64,000 nt of DNA. Origin: Candidatus Acidiferrum typicum (lineage in GTDB: Bacteria; Acidobacteriota; Terriglobia; Acidiferrales; UBA7541). Positions 35,655 through 44,611 of the stretch are shown here, one piece after another (positions within the stretch are counted from its first letter, which is position 1; each line of letters begins with the position of its first letter). Both the position numbers and the translations under genes were made by a program. The stretch spans positions 62,001-126,000 of the forward strand of contig DLMH01000054.1 in NCBI GenBank assembly GCA_002478115.1. Direction: 5' to 3'. Under the pieces are notes generated by a model. It was given only the letters and a program-made list of their open reading frames with translations, was not told the DNA's origin and made no database searches.

Positions 35655-37754
35655 ATGCGGAGTTTTTTTCACGGTAAAATTGCCGTTTTCCTGACCGTAT
35701 TGTCGCTGGCCTTTGGAGCAATTTCGATGCGCGCGCAATCTCCCCCGGCTCTGAACCTGATGCCCATGCCCGCCAAGGTGCAAACGGGCAGCGGCTTCCT
35801 TAAAGTGGATGAAAGTTTTCGCCTTTCTTTTGCGGGTTACCGGGAACCGCGCCTCGATCGCGCGGCACAGCGATTCCTGGAACAACTCCATCGCCAGACG
35901 GCCCTCGTGCTTGCCAGTCGAGAAACAGTTGATCCAGCAAAAGCGACCTTGCTGGTCAGCACGGAGCAGGAGAGCAAGACGGTCCAGGAACTTGGCGAAG
36001 ACGAGTCGTACACGCTGGACGTAACCCCCTCTGGCGCAAAGCTGCATGCGGCGAATCCCCTGGGAGTGTTGCGCGGGCTGCAGACCTTTCTGCAGTTAGT
36101 CACCATCACGCCGGACGGTTTCGGGGCGCCGGTTGTGAGCATTCAGGATCAACCAAGGTTTTCCTGGCGCGGCTTGATGATTGATTCCGGCCGCCACTTC
36201 ATGCCGATCGCAGTATTGGAACGCAATCTGGACGGCATGGAAGCCGTCAAGCTGAACGTCTTCCATTGGCACTTGTCGGAAAATCAGGGCTTTCGCGTCG
36301 AGAGCCATAAATATCCAAAACTGCATGAACTCGGTTCCGACGGGCTCTACTACACGCAGGAGGAAATTCGCGGCTTGCTTGCCTATGCCCGCGACCGCGG
36401 CATTCGCGTTGTGCCGGAATTCGATATTCCCGGCCACAGCACAGCCTGGTTTGTGGGCCACCCGGAACTGGCCAGCGGCTCTGGCCCCTACCAAATCGAG
36501 CGCAAATGGGGCGTTTTCGATCCGGCGATGGATCCCACGAGTGAGAAAACGTACAAGTTTCTTAACGAATTCATTGGGGAAATGGCGAAAATCTTTCCGG
36601 ACGCGTTCTTTCATATCGGCGGCGATGAGGTGAATGGAAAAGAGTGGGACGCCAATCCGGGCATTCAGTCGTACAGGAAGGCCCACGGGATCAAGGACAA
36701 CAATGCTCTGCAAGCGTATTTCAGCCAGCGCGTGCAAGAGCTTGTGGTGAAACACGGGAAAACGCCCATCGGCTGGGATGAAATCCTGGTGCCGGGTGTG
36801 CCGAAGAGCATCGTCATCCAATCCTGGCGCGGCACGGATTCGCTGGCGGCCGCGGCAAAGCAGGGTTACCGCGGGATTCTTTCAAACGGCTATTACGTGG
36901 ATCTGGGCTGGAGCGCGGCAAGGCACTACGCCGTCGATCCGCTGGGAGGCGCCGCGGCAAACCTAACACCGGAAGAGCAGAAGCTGGTGCTTGGCGGAGA
37001 GGCCTGCATGTGGTCGGAGTACGTGGACCCGGAAAACATCGATTCACGCATCTGGCCGCGCACTGCGGCGATTGCCGAAAGACTCTGGTCGCCCGCAGAT
37101 GTGCGCGATCCCGCTTCGATGTATGCCCGGCTGCCACTGATCAGCCAGCGCCTTGAGCGGGTGGGCCTGAACCATCGCGCGTATCAGCGTAGAATGATCG
37201 AGCGCATGGCCGGAACCGCCTCGCCCGATGAACTCGCCGCCCTGCAGTTAATCGTCGAAGCCCTCGAACCCGTGAAGGACTACAACCGGGAGGAAATTGG
37301 AGCGGAGCCGACCAGCCAGACGCCGTTGAATCGCGTCGCCGATGCTGTGCATCCGGAAAGCGATATCTCGCGACTTTTTTCCAGCAAAGTGGATGATTAC
37401 CTCGCCAGTTCGTGCAAAGACGTTGCCATGGCATCCGAACTGCGCGCGAAACTTGTGCAGTGGGCGGGAAATGACGTGCACCTCCGGCCTCTTGCGGAAC
37501 GATCTTTCCTTGTGAAGGAAGCCAGCCCCGCTTCATCGGCGCTTTCCCAGGCCGCGGAAGTCGCCCTTGCCGCGCTCGACCGCATCACCCTGGGCGTTCC
37601 CCTCTCACCAGACCTCAGGAAGCAGCAGCTCGATGGCCTGAATGCGCTTGAACTGCAGGCCCACAAGGCTCAGGTGACGATTCCGGCGCTGCCAGCGTTT
37701 CAGAAGTTGATCGAGGCAGCCACTGCTGGAGGCGCGTGCCCAACCTCAAAGTAG
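35655..37754 (+). CDS. Exported beta-N-acetylhexosaminidase (GH20)
   Basis: A glycoside hydrolase family 20 enzyme of 699 residues that removes terminal N-acetylglucosamine or N-acetylgalactosamine. The ATG at 35655 follows a GGAGG site and begins a signal peptide (MRSFFHGKIAVFLTVLSLAF, cut before MRAQS), so it is secreted to the periplasm or outside. A GH20b-type N-terminal domain (about 30-150) precedes the catalytic barrel. The catalytic Asp-Glu pair is Asp324-Glu325 in HIGGDEVNG. FHWHLSENQGFR and the IQSWRG segment line the substrate pocket. The last 200 residues are a helical extension. It may act in chitin use or peptidoglycan sugar recycling. Confidence 0.93.
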   Translation: MRSFFHGKIAVFLTVLSLAFGAISMRAQSPPALNLMPMPAKVQTGSGFLKVDESFRLSFAGYREPRLDRAAQRFLEQLHRQTALVLASRETVDPAKATLLVSTEQESKTVQELGEDESYTLDVTPSGAKLHAANPLGVLRGLQTFLQLVTITPDGFGAPVVSIQDQPRFSWRGLMIDSGRHFMPIAVLERNLDGMEAVKLNVFHWHLSENQGFRVESHKYPKLHELGSDGLYYTQEEIRGLLAYARDRGIRVVPEFDIPGHSTAWFVGHPELASGSGPYQIERKWGVFDPAMDPTSEKTYKFLNEFIGEMAKIFPDAFFHIGGDEVNGKEWDANPGIQSYRKAHGIKDNNALQAYFSQRVQELVVKHGKTPIGWDEILVPGVPKSIVIQSWRGTDSLAAAAKQGYRGILSNGYYVDLGWSAARHYAVDPLGGAAANLTPEEQKLVLGGEACMWSEYVDPENIDSRIWPRTAAIAERLWSPADVRDPASMYARLPLISQRLERVGLNHRAYQRRMIERMAGTASPDELAALQLIVEALEPVKDYNREEIGAEPTSQTPLNRVADAVHPESDISRLFSSKVDDYLASSCKDVAMASELRAKLVQWAGNDVHLRPLAERSFLVKEASPASSALSQAAEVALAALDRITLGVPLSPDLRKQQLDGLNALELQAHKAQVTIPALPAFQKLIEAATAGGACPTSK

Positions 37755-37993
37755 TGTCAGGCTTGCGCCGGCCGGGTTGCGTTCAGCTTGCCAGGGCAAC
37801 GGGTTATCTGGTTTCGCGCACAGAGAAGCCGGACAAACGCGGAGCTGGCAGTTGCCGTTGGGAGAGCCATGGGCACCATTCACCCCTCAGAATCATCCAT
37901 TTAGCGAAAAGTCCTCCATATCCGACTGATTTAGTCTTACTCTAAGCTAAAGCAAAGCAATAGTTTGCTCAGGCTCTTGGAGCCGATGGAGAG

Positions 37994-38023
37994 TTGACAA
38001 GAGTGCCTACCAGGGGATATAGT
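37994..38023 (+). promoter_or_regulatory. Sigma-70-type promoter of the ISC operon
   Basis: TTGACA at 37994-37999 matches the -35 consensus fully, and TATAGT at 38018-38023 matches five of six -10 positions. The spacer is 18 bases. The predicted start of transcription near 38030 leaves a leader of about 55 bases before iscR. This is the best promoter by eye in the window. Confidence 0.75.
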
Positions 38024-38030
38024 CTAAATT

Positions 38031-38047
38031 GCGACTAGAACAGTCGC
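38031..38047. promoter_or_regulatory. Perfect inverted repeat at the iscR transcription start
   Basis: GCGACT-AGAAC-AGTCGC: two perfect 6-base arms (38031-38036 and 38042-38047) around five bases, with partly symmetric AT flanks. It lies 8-24 bases after the -10 element, where a bound dimer would block the start of transcription. It is the natural candidate for an operator of the Rrf2 regulator encoded 40 bases downstream, although it does not match the E. coli IscR site sequences. Confidence 0.6.
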
Positions 38048-38086
38048 ATATTTGCTGAGTCGTTCTGGGGGTACCAGGCAAGCCGA

Positions 38087-38548
38087 ATGTTCAAATTCTC
38101 CAAGAAGGCGGACTATGGCTTGATTGCCATGAAGCATCTGGCCAAACACCGCCAGCAGCACGCGTGCAGTGCGAGCGAAATCGCCGAGGAGTATGGGATT
38201 TCCGCCACATTGATGGCCAAGGTGCTGCAGAAACTGGCCCGGCAGAGTTTGGTTACCGCGAAGCACGGTTCGACCGGCGGATATCAATTGGCGAGAGCGC
38301 CGGAGAAGTTGTCTGCTCTGGAAGTGATCACAGCGATTGATGGGCCGGTGCTGATCACCTCCTGCGTGACAACTCATGGAAATTGTGACGCAACGGAGCG
38401 TTGCTCCATCAAAGAACCGTTGCGCCGCGTGAATGAAAGTATTTTGAGCGTGTTGAGCACGGTGACCATCGCTCAGTTGACCGAGGAGACCCCGGAGCCC
38501 GCGCTCGTGGAATTGAAGGGGATGGAGCGCCTGGCCGTAACTGGCTGA
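38087..38548 (+). CDS. iscR: Rrf2-family iron-sulfur regulator (IscR-like)
   Basis: First gene of the ISC operon, 153 residues. The N-terminal winged helix (FKFSKKADYGLIAMKHLAKH near 2-21, then the ARQSLVTAKHGSTGGYQLAR recognition and wing region) is followed by three cysteines: Cys93, Cys100 and Cys106. In E. coli IscR the corresponding Cys92, Cys98 and Cys104 hold a [2Fe-2S] cluster; the spacing here (6 and 5 residues between) is slightly different. It probably senses Fe-S supply and represses its own operon through the inverted repeat just upstream. SUF-type Rrf2 regulators look similar, but the following genes are ISC. Confidence 0.9.
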   Translation: MFKFSKKADYGLIAMKHLAKHRQQHACSASEIAEEYGISATLMAKVLQKLARQSLVTAKHGSTGGYQLARAPEKLSALEVITAIDGPVLITSCVTTHGNCDATERCSIKEPLRRVNESILSVLSTVTIAQLTEETPEPALVELKGMERLAVTG

Positions 38549-38581
38549 GCGGAATCCCCGTCTGGATAGGAGAATAGGGAA

Positions 38582-39802
38582 ATGGCCATCAAGCTGCCGA
38601 TTTACATGGACAATCACGCCACCACGCCGATGGATCCGCGCGTGTTGCAGGCGATGTTGCCCTATTTCACGGAGAAGTTCGGAAACGCCGCGAGCCGCAA
38701 CCACTCGTTCGGCTGGGCTGGCGAGGAAGCGGTGGAGACCGCCCGGCAGCAGATTGCTTCCCTGATTAACGCGACGCCCAAGGAGATCATCTTCACCAGC
38801 GGCGCGACGGAATCCGACAACCTGATGCTGAAAGGCGTCGCGGAAATGTACCGCGAAAAGGGCAATCACATCATTACCCAGGCGATCGAGCACAAGGCCG
38901 TGCTGGACACCTGCAAGAACCTGGAAAAGCACGGGTTCGAGGTTACCTATCTGCCGGTGCAGAGGGACGGCCGCGTGGATCCCGAGGATGTGCGCAAGGC
39001 CATCAGGCCGAGCACGATTCTCATCAGCATCATGTACGCCAACAATGAGATTGGCGTCATCAATCCGATCCGGGAAATCGGCAAGATTGCCAAAGAGCAC
39101 GGCATCTTCCTGGCAGTGGATGGCGTGCAAGCTGTTGGCAAGATTCCCGTGGACGTCCAGAAGGACAATATTGATCTGCTGGCGATTAGCGGGCACAAGA
39201 TTTACGGGCCGAAGGGCGTTGGAGCGTTGTATGTACGCCGCCGCAACCCTCGCGTGCAGCTCGCAGCTATTATTGATGGCGGCGGCCACGAACGGGGTAT
39301 GCGCTCCGGCACGCTCAACGTAACCGGCATCGTCGGCCTCGGCAAGGCTTGCGAGATTTGTCAGCAGGAAATGCCGGAAGAGACGAAGAGAATGCTCGCG
39401 TTGCGCAAGAGGTTGAAGGACGGCCTGGAAGCCAAGCTCGACGAGATATTCATTAACGGTTCGCTGGAGCATCGCCTCCCGAACAACCTCAACATGAGCT
39501 TCGCCTATGTCGAAGGCGAGTCGCTCCTGATGGGCATCAACGACGTTGCGGTTTCCAGCGGTTCTGCGTGCACCTCGGCAACGCTGGAACCGAGTTACGT
39601 ACTCAAAGCACTAGGCGTGGGCGAGGACCTGGCTCATACATCGATCCGCTTCGGCCTGGGGCGCTTTAACACCGAGGAAGAAGTGGATTACGTGATCGAC
39701 AAGATGGTGCAGGTTGTGACCAAGCTGCGCGAACTTTCGCCGCTTTATGAAATGGCCAAGGAAGGGATCGACATCTCCAAGGTCAAGTGGCAAACCGCGT
39801 AA
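38582..39802 (+). CDS. iscS: Cysteine desulfurase
   Basis: Provides sulfur for Fe-S clusters by converting cysteine to alanine with a persulfide on its active Cys. At 406 residues it is IscS-sized. It starts with [20 protein letters not shown], has the PLP-binding Lys in the [10 protein letters not shown] motif near 206 and the mobile-loop Cys in [14 protein letters not shown] near 328. The loop length fits group I enzymes (IscS/NifS), not SufS. It starts 33 bases after iscR and is followed by the small unknown gene and iscU. Confidence 0.97.
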   Translation: MAIKLPIYMDNHATTPMDPRVLQAMLPYFTEKFGNAASRNHSFGWAGEEAVETARQQIASLINATPKEIIFTSGATESDNLMLKGVAEMYREKGNHIITQAIEHKAVLDTCKNLEKHGFEVTYLPVQRDGRVDPEDVRKAIRPSTILISIMYANNEIGVINPIREIGKIAKEHGIFLAVDGVQAVGKIPVDVQKDNIDLLAISGHKIYGPKGVGALYVRRRNPRVQLAAIIDGGGHERGMRSGTLNVTGIVGLGKACEICQQEMPEETKRMLALRKRLKDGLEAKLDEIFINGSLEHRLPNNLNMSFAYVEGESLLMGINDVAVSSGSACTSATLEPSYVLKALGVGEDLAHTSIRFGLGRFNTEEEVDYVIDKMVQVVTKLRELSPLYEMAKEGIDISKVKWQTA

Positions 39803-39829
39803 TTTCAGGAAAGATAGAAGGGAAGCAAA

Positions 39830-40144
39830 ATGGCAAGCGCAATTGCAAGTGAAGGAACACTCAGGATTCACCGGTCCATCGCCGGAACGTCCGCGCCGTT
39901 TCGCGTGACGTACCAGGCCTATCAGGATGGCGACGAGCCGGCGCCCGCTGCAGAGCGCGCGTTTTATCACCTCCAGGAAGTGCGGCAATTCCTGCACGTT
40001 CTGGGACTCACCGCGGAATACATTCGCGACGCGCTGCGGGAACTTACCGCGGGACGTTCCGCGTTTCTGACCAACATCGCCCTGACCGAAAAGGCGATCA
40101 AGAATGCAGGTTTTGGCTCGCTCGTCACCGTGGCGAAGAGCTGA
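39830..40144 (+). CDS. Unrecognised 104-residue protein inside the ISC operon
   Basis: I do not recognise this protein. It sits between iscS (27 bases upstream) and iscU (38 bases downstream), with its own purine-rich ribosome site (AGAAGGGAAGC). It has no cysteines, no signal peptide and no membrane segment. Residues 1-35 look beta-rich (IHRSIAGTSAPFRVTYQAYQ). Residues 40-90 look helical (AERAFYHLQEVRQFLHVLGL and then ALRELTAGRSAFLTNIALTE). No cysteine means it is not a cluster scaffold or carrier. A regulator or adaptor of the desulfurase/scaffold complex is conceivable from position only. Codon use resembles the neighbours. Confidence 0.75.
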   Translation: MASAIASEGTLRIHRSIAGTSAPFRVTYQAYQDGDEPAPAAERAFYHLQEVRQFLHVLGLTAEYIRDALRELTAGRSAFLTNIALTEKAIKNAGFGSLVTVAKS

Positions 40145-40182
40145 AGTTTGAACAAGGAAAAACCAGAAGGAGCAAGCGGTCC

Positions 40183-40599
40183 ATGGCATACAGCGAAAAA
40201 GTAGTGGATCATTACAATAACCCGCGCAACGTCGGCAGCCTGCCCAAGGAAGATCCCAACGTCGGGACCGGCCTGGTGGGCGCGCCGGAGTGCGGCGACG
40301 TGATGAAGCTGCAGATGCGCATCAATCCGGAGACGCAGGTCATTGAAGAAGCCAAGTTCAAGACCTTCGGCTGCGGTTCGGCCATCGCCAGCTCTTCGCT
40401 CGCCACGGAATGGGTGAAGGGCAAGACGGTGGAAGAAGCGCTCGCCATCAAGAACACGGACATCGTCCGCGAGCTCTCTCTGCCCCCGGTCAAGATTCAC
40501 TGCTCCGTGCTCGCCGAGGATGCCATCAAGGCCGCCATCGGCAACTGGAAGAAGAAGCACGGGGTGGAAGTTCCCGAGCACGAGAAGGCCTCTCACTGA
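40183..40599 (+). CDS. iscU: Fe-S cluster scaffold protein
   Basis: The scaffold on which [2Fe-2S] clusters are built. 138 residues with the three cluster cysteines Cys37 (GAPECGD, with the labile Asp39), Cys64 (TFGCGSA) and Cys107 (KIHCSV). The LPPVK motif at 100-104 is the site bound by the HscA chaperone, so the HscA/HscB genes downstream fit this scaffold. The start SEKVVDHYNNPRNVGSL is standard. Confidence 0.97.
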   Translation: MAYSEKVVDHYNNPRNVGSLPKEDPNVGTGLVGAPECGDVMKLQMRINPETQVIEEAKFKTFGCGSAIASSSLATEWVKGKTVEEALAIKNTDIVRELSLPPVKIHCSVLAEDAIKAAIGNWKKKHGVEVPEHEKASH

Positions 40600-40625
40600 T
40601 TCTCGGCTCGGCGTTAGTGGCGTCT

Positions 40626-40651
40626 TCCGGCGGCGAGGGTCGGCCGCCGGA
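40626..40651. repeat. Perfect 9-bp hairpin between iscU and iscA
   Basis: TCCGGCGGC (40626-40634) and GCCGCCGGA (40643-40651) pair perfectly around an 8-base loop in the 99-base gap between iscU and iscA. There is no T run, so it is not a typical terminator. It could stabilise the upstream mRNA and lower expression of the downstream genes. Confidence 0.55.
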
Positions 40652-40698
40652 GGATGCTGTCGAGCTTTTGGCGCGCGTGGTTTTTTAGGATTGGAACT

Positions 40699-41073
40699 AT
40701 GCCGACGGAAGTAAGTACAGAGGTTACCCAGAAAGTCGGGCCGGTAATTCACCTGACCGAGCATGCCGCGAAGAAGATCCTCGCGCTGCTCGCAAAGGAA
40801 GGTGTGTCTCCGCAAACTGGCGGCCTGCGCGTCGGTGTGCAGGGCGGCGGCTGCTCCGGGTTGTCTTATGCCATGCGGCTGGATACGCAGGCGCGTGACC
40901 GCGACAAAGTCTTCGAGGAATTCGGCGCGCGGATCTTTGTCGATCCCAAAAGCCTGTTGTATCTCAATGGCACCACCCTGGAGTATGAGGAGACGCTCAT
41001 GCGGCAGGGATTCGTGTTCCAGAATCCGAATGCCGCGCGGAGTTGCGGCTGCGGCAGTTCATTTACGGCTTAG
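40699..41073 (+). CDS. iscA: A-type Fe-S carrier protein
   Basis: A 124-residue A-type carrier that accepts clusters from IscU and passes them to target enzymes. The start at 40699 (MPTEVSTEV) is chosen; the open frame from 40654 adds 15 residues with no homology. The three conserved cysteines are in the GGGCSGLSY motif and the C-terminal SCGCGSSF motif. Core motifs cannot fully separate IscA from ErpA, but operon position favours IscA. Confidence 0.93.
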   Translation: MPTEVSTEVTQKVGPVIHLTEHAAKKILALLAKEGVSPQTGGLRVGVQGGGCSGLSYAMRLDTQARDRDKVFEEFGARIFVDPKSLLYLNGTTLEYEETLMRQGFVFQNPNAARSCGCGSSFTA

Positions 41074-41190
41074 CGGCAGCACGGACATCAGTCTGTGCCC
41101 GGGCGGTTACTGACTCGGTCTGACCAGTGGTTGGCCACCGCAAACGCCAGCCACTTTTTTTATGTTTGCGGAGCGGTTAGGAAAAATTCC

Positions 41191-41877
41191 ATGTCCACGC
41201 AACTCCCCATCACGAACCCTCCGCTCGTTTGCTGGAATTGCCACGAGCGCACCATTGGCACACATTTCTGCCCGGGATGCGGCAAATTGCTGCAGCTCCC
41301 GCAGGGCAGCGACTACTTTGCGATGTTTGAGCTGCCGCGCAAGCTCTGGATCGAAATGGACGCGCTCGAACAAAAGTTCCTGCAGCTCAGTTGGAAGCTG
41401 CACCCGGACAATTTTGTCAGCGCGACGGAGCAAGAGCGCGAAATTTCATTGAAGCGCAGCTCGGAACTGAATGACGCCTATCGCACGCTGCGCGACCCCA
41501 TCGCGCGTGTGGAATACCTGCTGGCGATCGAGGGCATGCGCAAGAACGGCGAGAACAAGCAGCAGGCGCCCCCGGAATTGCTCGAGGAAGTCTTCGAGCT
41601 GAACGAATCGCTCGACGAACTCCGCGAAGCCAAGGCCGAAGGAAGCGACACTGCTTCGCTCCGGCAGCGTCTGGAAGCCGCGGAAAAGAGTTTTGGAGAG
41701 AAGCTGAACGAGGTTGATGGCGCGCTGCAGTCCAAAGCGCAGGAATGGGACGATGCCATTGACGCGGGCGCGAATGTGGCGGACCGAGGGAAGATCATGG
41801 CGCAACTCAATGAGTTGTTGAACCGGCGCTCCTACATTCGCAATCTGGTGGTCAATGTTCAAAAGGAATTACTGTAG
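41191..41877 (+). CDS. hscB: Co-chaperone HscB with N-terminal zinc finger
   Basis: J-domain co-chaperone that brings IscU to HscA and stimulates its ATPase. The start at 41191 (MSTQLPITN) gives 228 residues. Residues 14-30 form a rubredoxin-like zinc site (Cys14, Cys17, Cys27, Cys30), which E. coli HscB lacks but the human homologue HSC20 has. The J domain follows with the invariant HPD at 71-73 and a C-terminal IscU-binding helical bundle. The gap to iscA (117 bases) contains a weak hairpin. Confidence 0.94.
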   Translation: MSTQLPITNPPLVCWNCHERTIGTHFCPGCGKLLQLPQGSDYFAMFELPRKLWIEMDALEQKFLQLSWKLHPDNFVSATEQEREISLKRSSELNDAYRTLRDPIARVEYLLAIEGMRKNGENKQQAPPELLEEVFELNESLDELREAKAEGSDTASLRQRLEAAEKSFGEKLNEVDGALQSKAQEWDDAIDAGANVADRGKIMAQLNELLNRRSYIRNLVVNVQKELL

Positions 41878-41929
41878 CGTGGTCGTCGGGCCCGGGTTCT
41901 AGCTGAAAACGGATTACTGATAACTTTTC

Positions 41930-43771
41930 ATGGGAAAGATCGTCGGCATCGATCTGGGAACAACGAACAGCCTGGTGGCGTACGTGGATGCGCAGACCGG
42001 CGAGCCGAGGTGTATTCCGGGGCCGTCCGGCAGCACGCTGTGCCCCTCCGTCGTCAGCATTGATCCGGACGGCAGCATCATCGTTGGGGAACCGGCGCGC
42101 CGCCGCTTGCTGATCCAGCCGGAGCGCTCCATCTATTCCGTGAAGCGCCTGATGGGCCGCGGGCCTTCCGACGTGCAGAGCGAACTGAAGCTCTTCCCCT
42201 TCCGCATCGATCCCGCAAGCAGAAATGTGATCCGCGTGCAGCTCGGCGATAAGGTATTTACGCCGCCGGAGATTTCGTCGTTCATTTTGCGCGAGTTGAA
42301 GAATTGGGCGGAATCCTACTTCGGCGAAACGGTGGACCGCGCGGTGATCACCGTGCCCGCCTATTTCAACGATGCGCAGCGCCAGGCCACCAAGGATGCC
42401 GGCAAGCTCGCCGGACTGGAAGTGCTGCGCCTGGTCAACGAACCGACGGCCGCGGCCCTGGCGTATGGCTTGCACGAAAAGCGGCGGGGCAAGGTTGCCG
42501 TTTACGATCTGGGCGGCGGCACCTTCGATATTTCCGTGCTCAAGCTGATTTCCACGGGCGAAGGCGACATTTATCAAGTGCTTTCCACGAACGGCGATAC
42601 GCACCTCGGCGGCGACGACATTGATAACCTGCTGCAGGCCTTTGTCCACGAACAGATTCTGCAGCACGACCAGATTGACTTTTCGCCGCATGGCGAACTG
42701 GCTCAGGAACTCCGCAAGGTGCTAATTGAGATCAAGCACCAGCTCTCCGAAACAACCACGGCCACGCTGCGTTTTCCGCTGCCCAACGGCAATGTTTTCG
42801 TGCGCGAATTCACGCGGGGCGCGCTGGAAGCTCTGATTCGCCCGGTGGTGGAGCGCACAATGGCACCGGTGAAGCAGGCGCTGGCCGACGCGCAACTGAA
42901 GCCCAGCGAATTGGATGAAGTCGTCCTGGTTGGCGGCACCACACGCACGCCGCTGATTCGCCGCACCGTGCAGGAGTTTTTCGACCGCAAGCCGCACACG
43001 GAGCTGAATCCAGACGAAGTGGTGGCGCTGGGCGCCGCGGTGCAGGCCAACATCCTCGATCAGGGCGTGAAGGACATGCTGCTGCTGGACGTCACGCCGC
43101 TTTCGCTAGGTATCGAGACCTATGGCGGCGCCGTGGCCAAGGTCATCCCGCGTAACTCCACGATACCCGCGAGCGCCCAGGAGCTTTACACCACCGGAGT
43201 GGACAATCAGACCGGAATTGACATCCATGTGCTGCAGGGGGAGCGCGAATTGGCGAAGGACTGCCGTTCGCTAGCACGGTTCACCTTGCGAGTTCCCCCG
43301 GCACCGGCGGGTCTTCCCCGCATCGAAGTGAAATTCCTTATTGACGCTAACGGCATTCTGCAGGTGGCCGCGAAAGACTTGCGTACCGGCGAGCAGCACA
43401 CCATTGAGGTGCAGCCCAGCTATGGCCTGAACGACGCGGACATCGAGCGCATGCTCGAGGAATCCATAGAGTATGCGGAGCAGGATTTCGCGGAGCGCCA
43501 GGTGATCGAAGCGCGCACCGAAGCGGAATTAATCCTCTCCGCCACGGCGAAGGCGCTGGCGAATCCGCAGGCCGCACAATTGCCTGTGACGGAGCGGCAG
43601 AAGGTGGATGCCAGTGTTGCCACGCTGCAAGAAGCGGTGAAGGGCAGCGACTACAAACTGATCCGGCGGCAGATCGATGAGTTGAATCGCGCCACGGAAC
43701 ATCTGGCCGAAGTGCTGATGAGTTCTGCGGTGCAAACGGCGCTCGAGGGCAAAAAATTGGCCGAAGTCTAG
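41930..43771 (+). CDS. hscA: Hsp70-type chaperone HscA
   Basis: The specialised Hsp70 that helps release clusters from IscU. At 613 residues it matches HscA. The ATPase domain begins [19 protein letters not shown] and contains [16 protein letters not shown] and [11 protein letters not shown]. The substrate domain carries [14 protein letters not shown]. HscA rather than DnaK is supported by the unusual [20 protein letters not shown] stretch, by the placement between hscB and fdx, and by the LPPVK target in the nearby IscU. Confidence 0.95.
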   Translation: MGKIVGIDLGTTNSLVAYVDAQTGEPRCIPGPSGSTLCPSVVSIDPDGSIIVGEPARRRLLIQPERSIYSVKRLMGRGPSDVQSELKLFPFRIDPASRNVIRVQLGDKVFTPPEISSFILRELKNWAESYFGETVDRAVITVPAYFNDAQRQATKDAGKLAGLEVLRLVNEPTAAALAYGLHEKRRGKVAVYDLGGGTFDISVLKLISTGEGDIYQVLSTNGDTHLGGDDIDNLLQAFVHEQILQHDQIDFSPHGELAQELRKVLIEIKHQLSETTTATLRFPLPNGNVFVREFTRGALEALIRPVVERTMAPVKQALADAQLKPSELDEVVLVGGTTRTPLIRRTVQEFFDRKPHTELNPDEVVALGAAVQANILDQGVKDMLLLDVTPLSLGIETYGGAVAKVIPRNSTIPASAQELYTTGVDNQTGIDIHVLQGERELAKDCRSLARFTLRVPPAPAGLPRIEVKFLIDANGILQVAAKDLRTGEQHTIEVQPSYGLNDADIERMLEESIEYAEQDFAERQVIEARTEAELILSATAKALANPQAAQLPVTERQKVDASVATLQEAVKGSDYKLIRRQIDELNRATEHLAEVLMSSAVQTALEGKKLAEV

Positions 43772-43791
43772 CTGGCTGTTGCAAGAGTTGG

Positions 43792-43864
43792 TTTCTTCAG
43801 GAGGCCGGGGCTTCAGCCCCGGCGTCGAGGCCCCAGGACGAACGGGCTTTAGCCCCTGAAGAAA
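43792..43864. repeat. Nested hairpin repeat (hscA-fdx spacer)
   Basis: An outer stem TTTCTTCAGG / CCTGAAGAAA (43792-43801 and 43855-43864, ten perfect pairs) encloses two perfect hairpins: CCGGGGCT-TC-AGCCCCGG at 43805-43822 and GGGCT-TT-AGCCC at 43844-43855. Similar nested elements occur at 44395-44516 and 46637-46744, so this is one of a dispersed REP-like family. It lies inside the ISC operon and could affect mRNA stability between hscA and fdx. Confidence 0.75.
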
Positions 43865-43906
43865 GCTTTTCCGATGTTTTTCGGGAATTTGTGAGGGGAG
43901 AGCACT

Positions 43907-44317
43907 ATGGGTGGCAGCAATCCGTACATCGAGGAAGTGAAATACAAGAAGGCGACCAAGAAGTTCAAGGTCACCTTTCTTCCGAGCGGCAAAACCATTG
44001 AGGTCGACCCGGAAAAGTTTCCCTACGGCCACAACGGCCTGCCCGGCAGCATCCTGGATATTTCCGAGGGCTTCCAGATGGGCCTGGACCATGCCTGCGG
44101 CGGCGTTTGCGCCTGCTCCACCTGCCATGTGGTCGTGAAGGAAGGCCTGGAATCCTGCAACGAAGCTACCGATGCGGAACTCGACGAACTCGATGAAGCA
44201 CCGGGCATCACCCCAAAATCGCGCCTGGGTTGCCAGACCGTCCCCGACGGCACCACGGACATCGTGGTGGAAATCCCGGATTGGAACAAAAATTACGCCA
44301 AGGAACTGGATCACTGA
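43907..44317 (+). CDS. fdx: [2Fe-2S] ferredoxin of the ISC system
   Basis: Adrenodoxin-type ferredoxin that donates electrons during cluster assembly. The 136-residue protein has the cluster ligands Cys64, Cys70, Cys73 (C-x5-C-x2-C in the ACGGVCACSTCHVVV region) and Cys109 in RLGCQTV. Acidic EATDAELDELDEAPG fits a docking surface for partners. It is a little longer at the N-terminus than E. coli Fdx (extra 20 residues including GGSNPYIEEVKYKKATKKF). It precedes iscX after a repeat-filled 294-base gap. Confidence 0.95.
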   Translation: MGGSNPYIEEVKYKKATKKFKVTFLPSGKTIEVDPEKFPYGHNGLPGSILDISEGFQMGLDHACGGVCACSTCHVVVKEGLESCNEATDAELDELDEAPGITPKSRLGCQTVPDGTTDIVVEIPDWNKNYAKELDH

Positions 44318-44394
44318 AGACCTGACTCGTGACTCGTGATTGTTTGCTGGTGGCTGGTGATTCGTGACTCGGAGCAACAATCCAAGGGGCTGCG
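44318..44394. repeat. Short TGACTCG direct repeats
   Basis: A cluster of GACTCGTGA-like words (near 44324-44340 and 44361-44371) with TGGTGGCTGGTGATT between them. Such runs look like slippage products or a degraded dispersed repeat next to the larger palindrome that follows. Confidence 0.5.
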
Positions 44395-44516
44395 GAAAAA
44401 GCACCATTCCGTCATTCCGAACGGAGTCTGCGGAGTGAGGAATCCCTCTTTTCTTGGGCTTCCGCAAAAGAGAGATTCCTCGCTTCGCTCGGAATGACGG
44501 GTTGGGCCACTTTTTC
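44395..44516. repeat. Long imperfect palindrome (MITE/REP-like element)
   Basis: A roughly 122-base element whose ends are GAAAAAG / CTTTTTC. Inside, nested complementary blocks face each other: CGTCATTCCGA / TCGGAATGACG (with one central offset), GAGGAATC / GATTCCTC and CTCTTTT / AAAAGAG. This would fold into one long hairpin with a short GCTTCCGC loop. No open frame is contained. The GGAATGAC motif recurs near 10735, suggesting a dispersed non-coding repeat. Confidence 0.75.
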
Positions 44517-44611
44517 AACAGCTGGCTAAGCAGGAGCGCTTTGTGACGGCTGCCCCCTGGCATGAGCGTACTCGCAGGGGATGAGACCGGCGATTTGGAG
44601 GAGCGGAATTC

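Larger units (their letters stand above)
37755..38086. other. Intergenic region carrying the ISC operon promoter
   Basis: No gene is supported in these 332 bases. The last 100 hold the promoter and inverted repeat described separately. The first 200 show no structure I can name. Confidence 0.5.

Noticed and set aside
38024..39472. Open frame of 482 codons opposite iscR/iscS
   Set aside because: Would run against the ISC operon and its promoter; composition is shadow-like.
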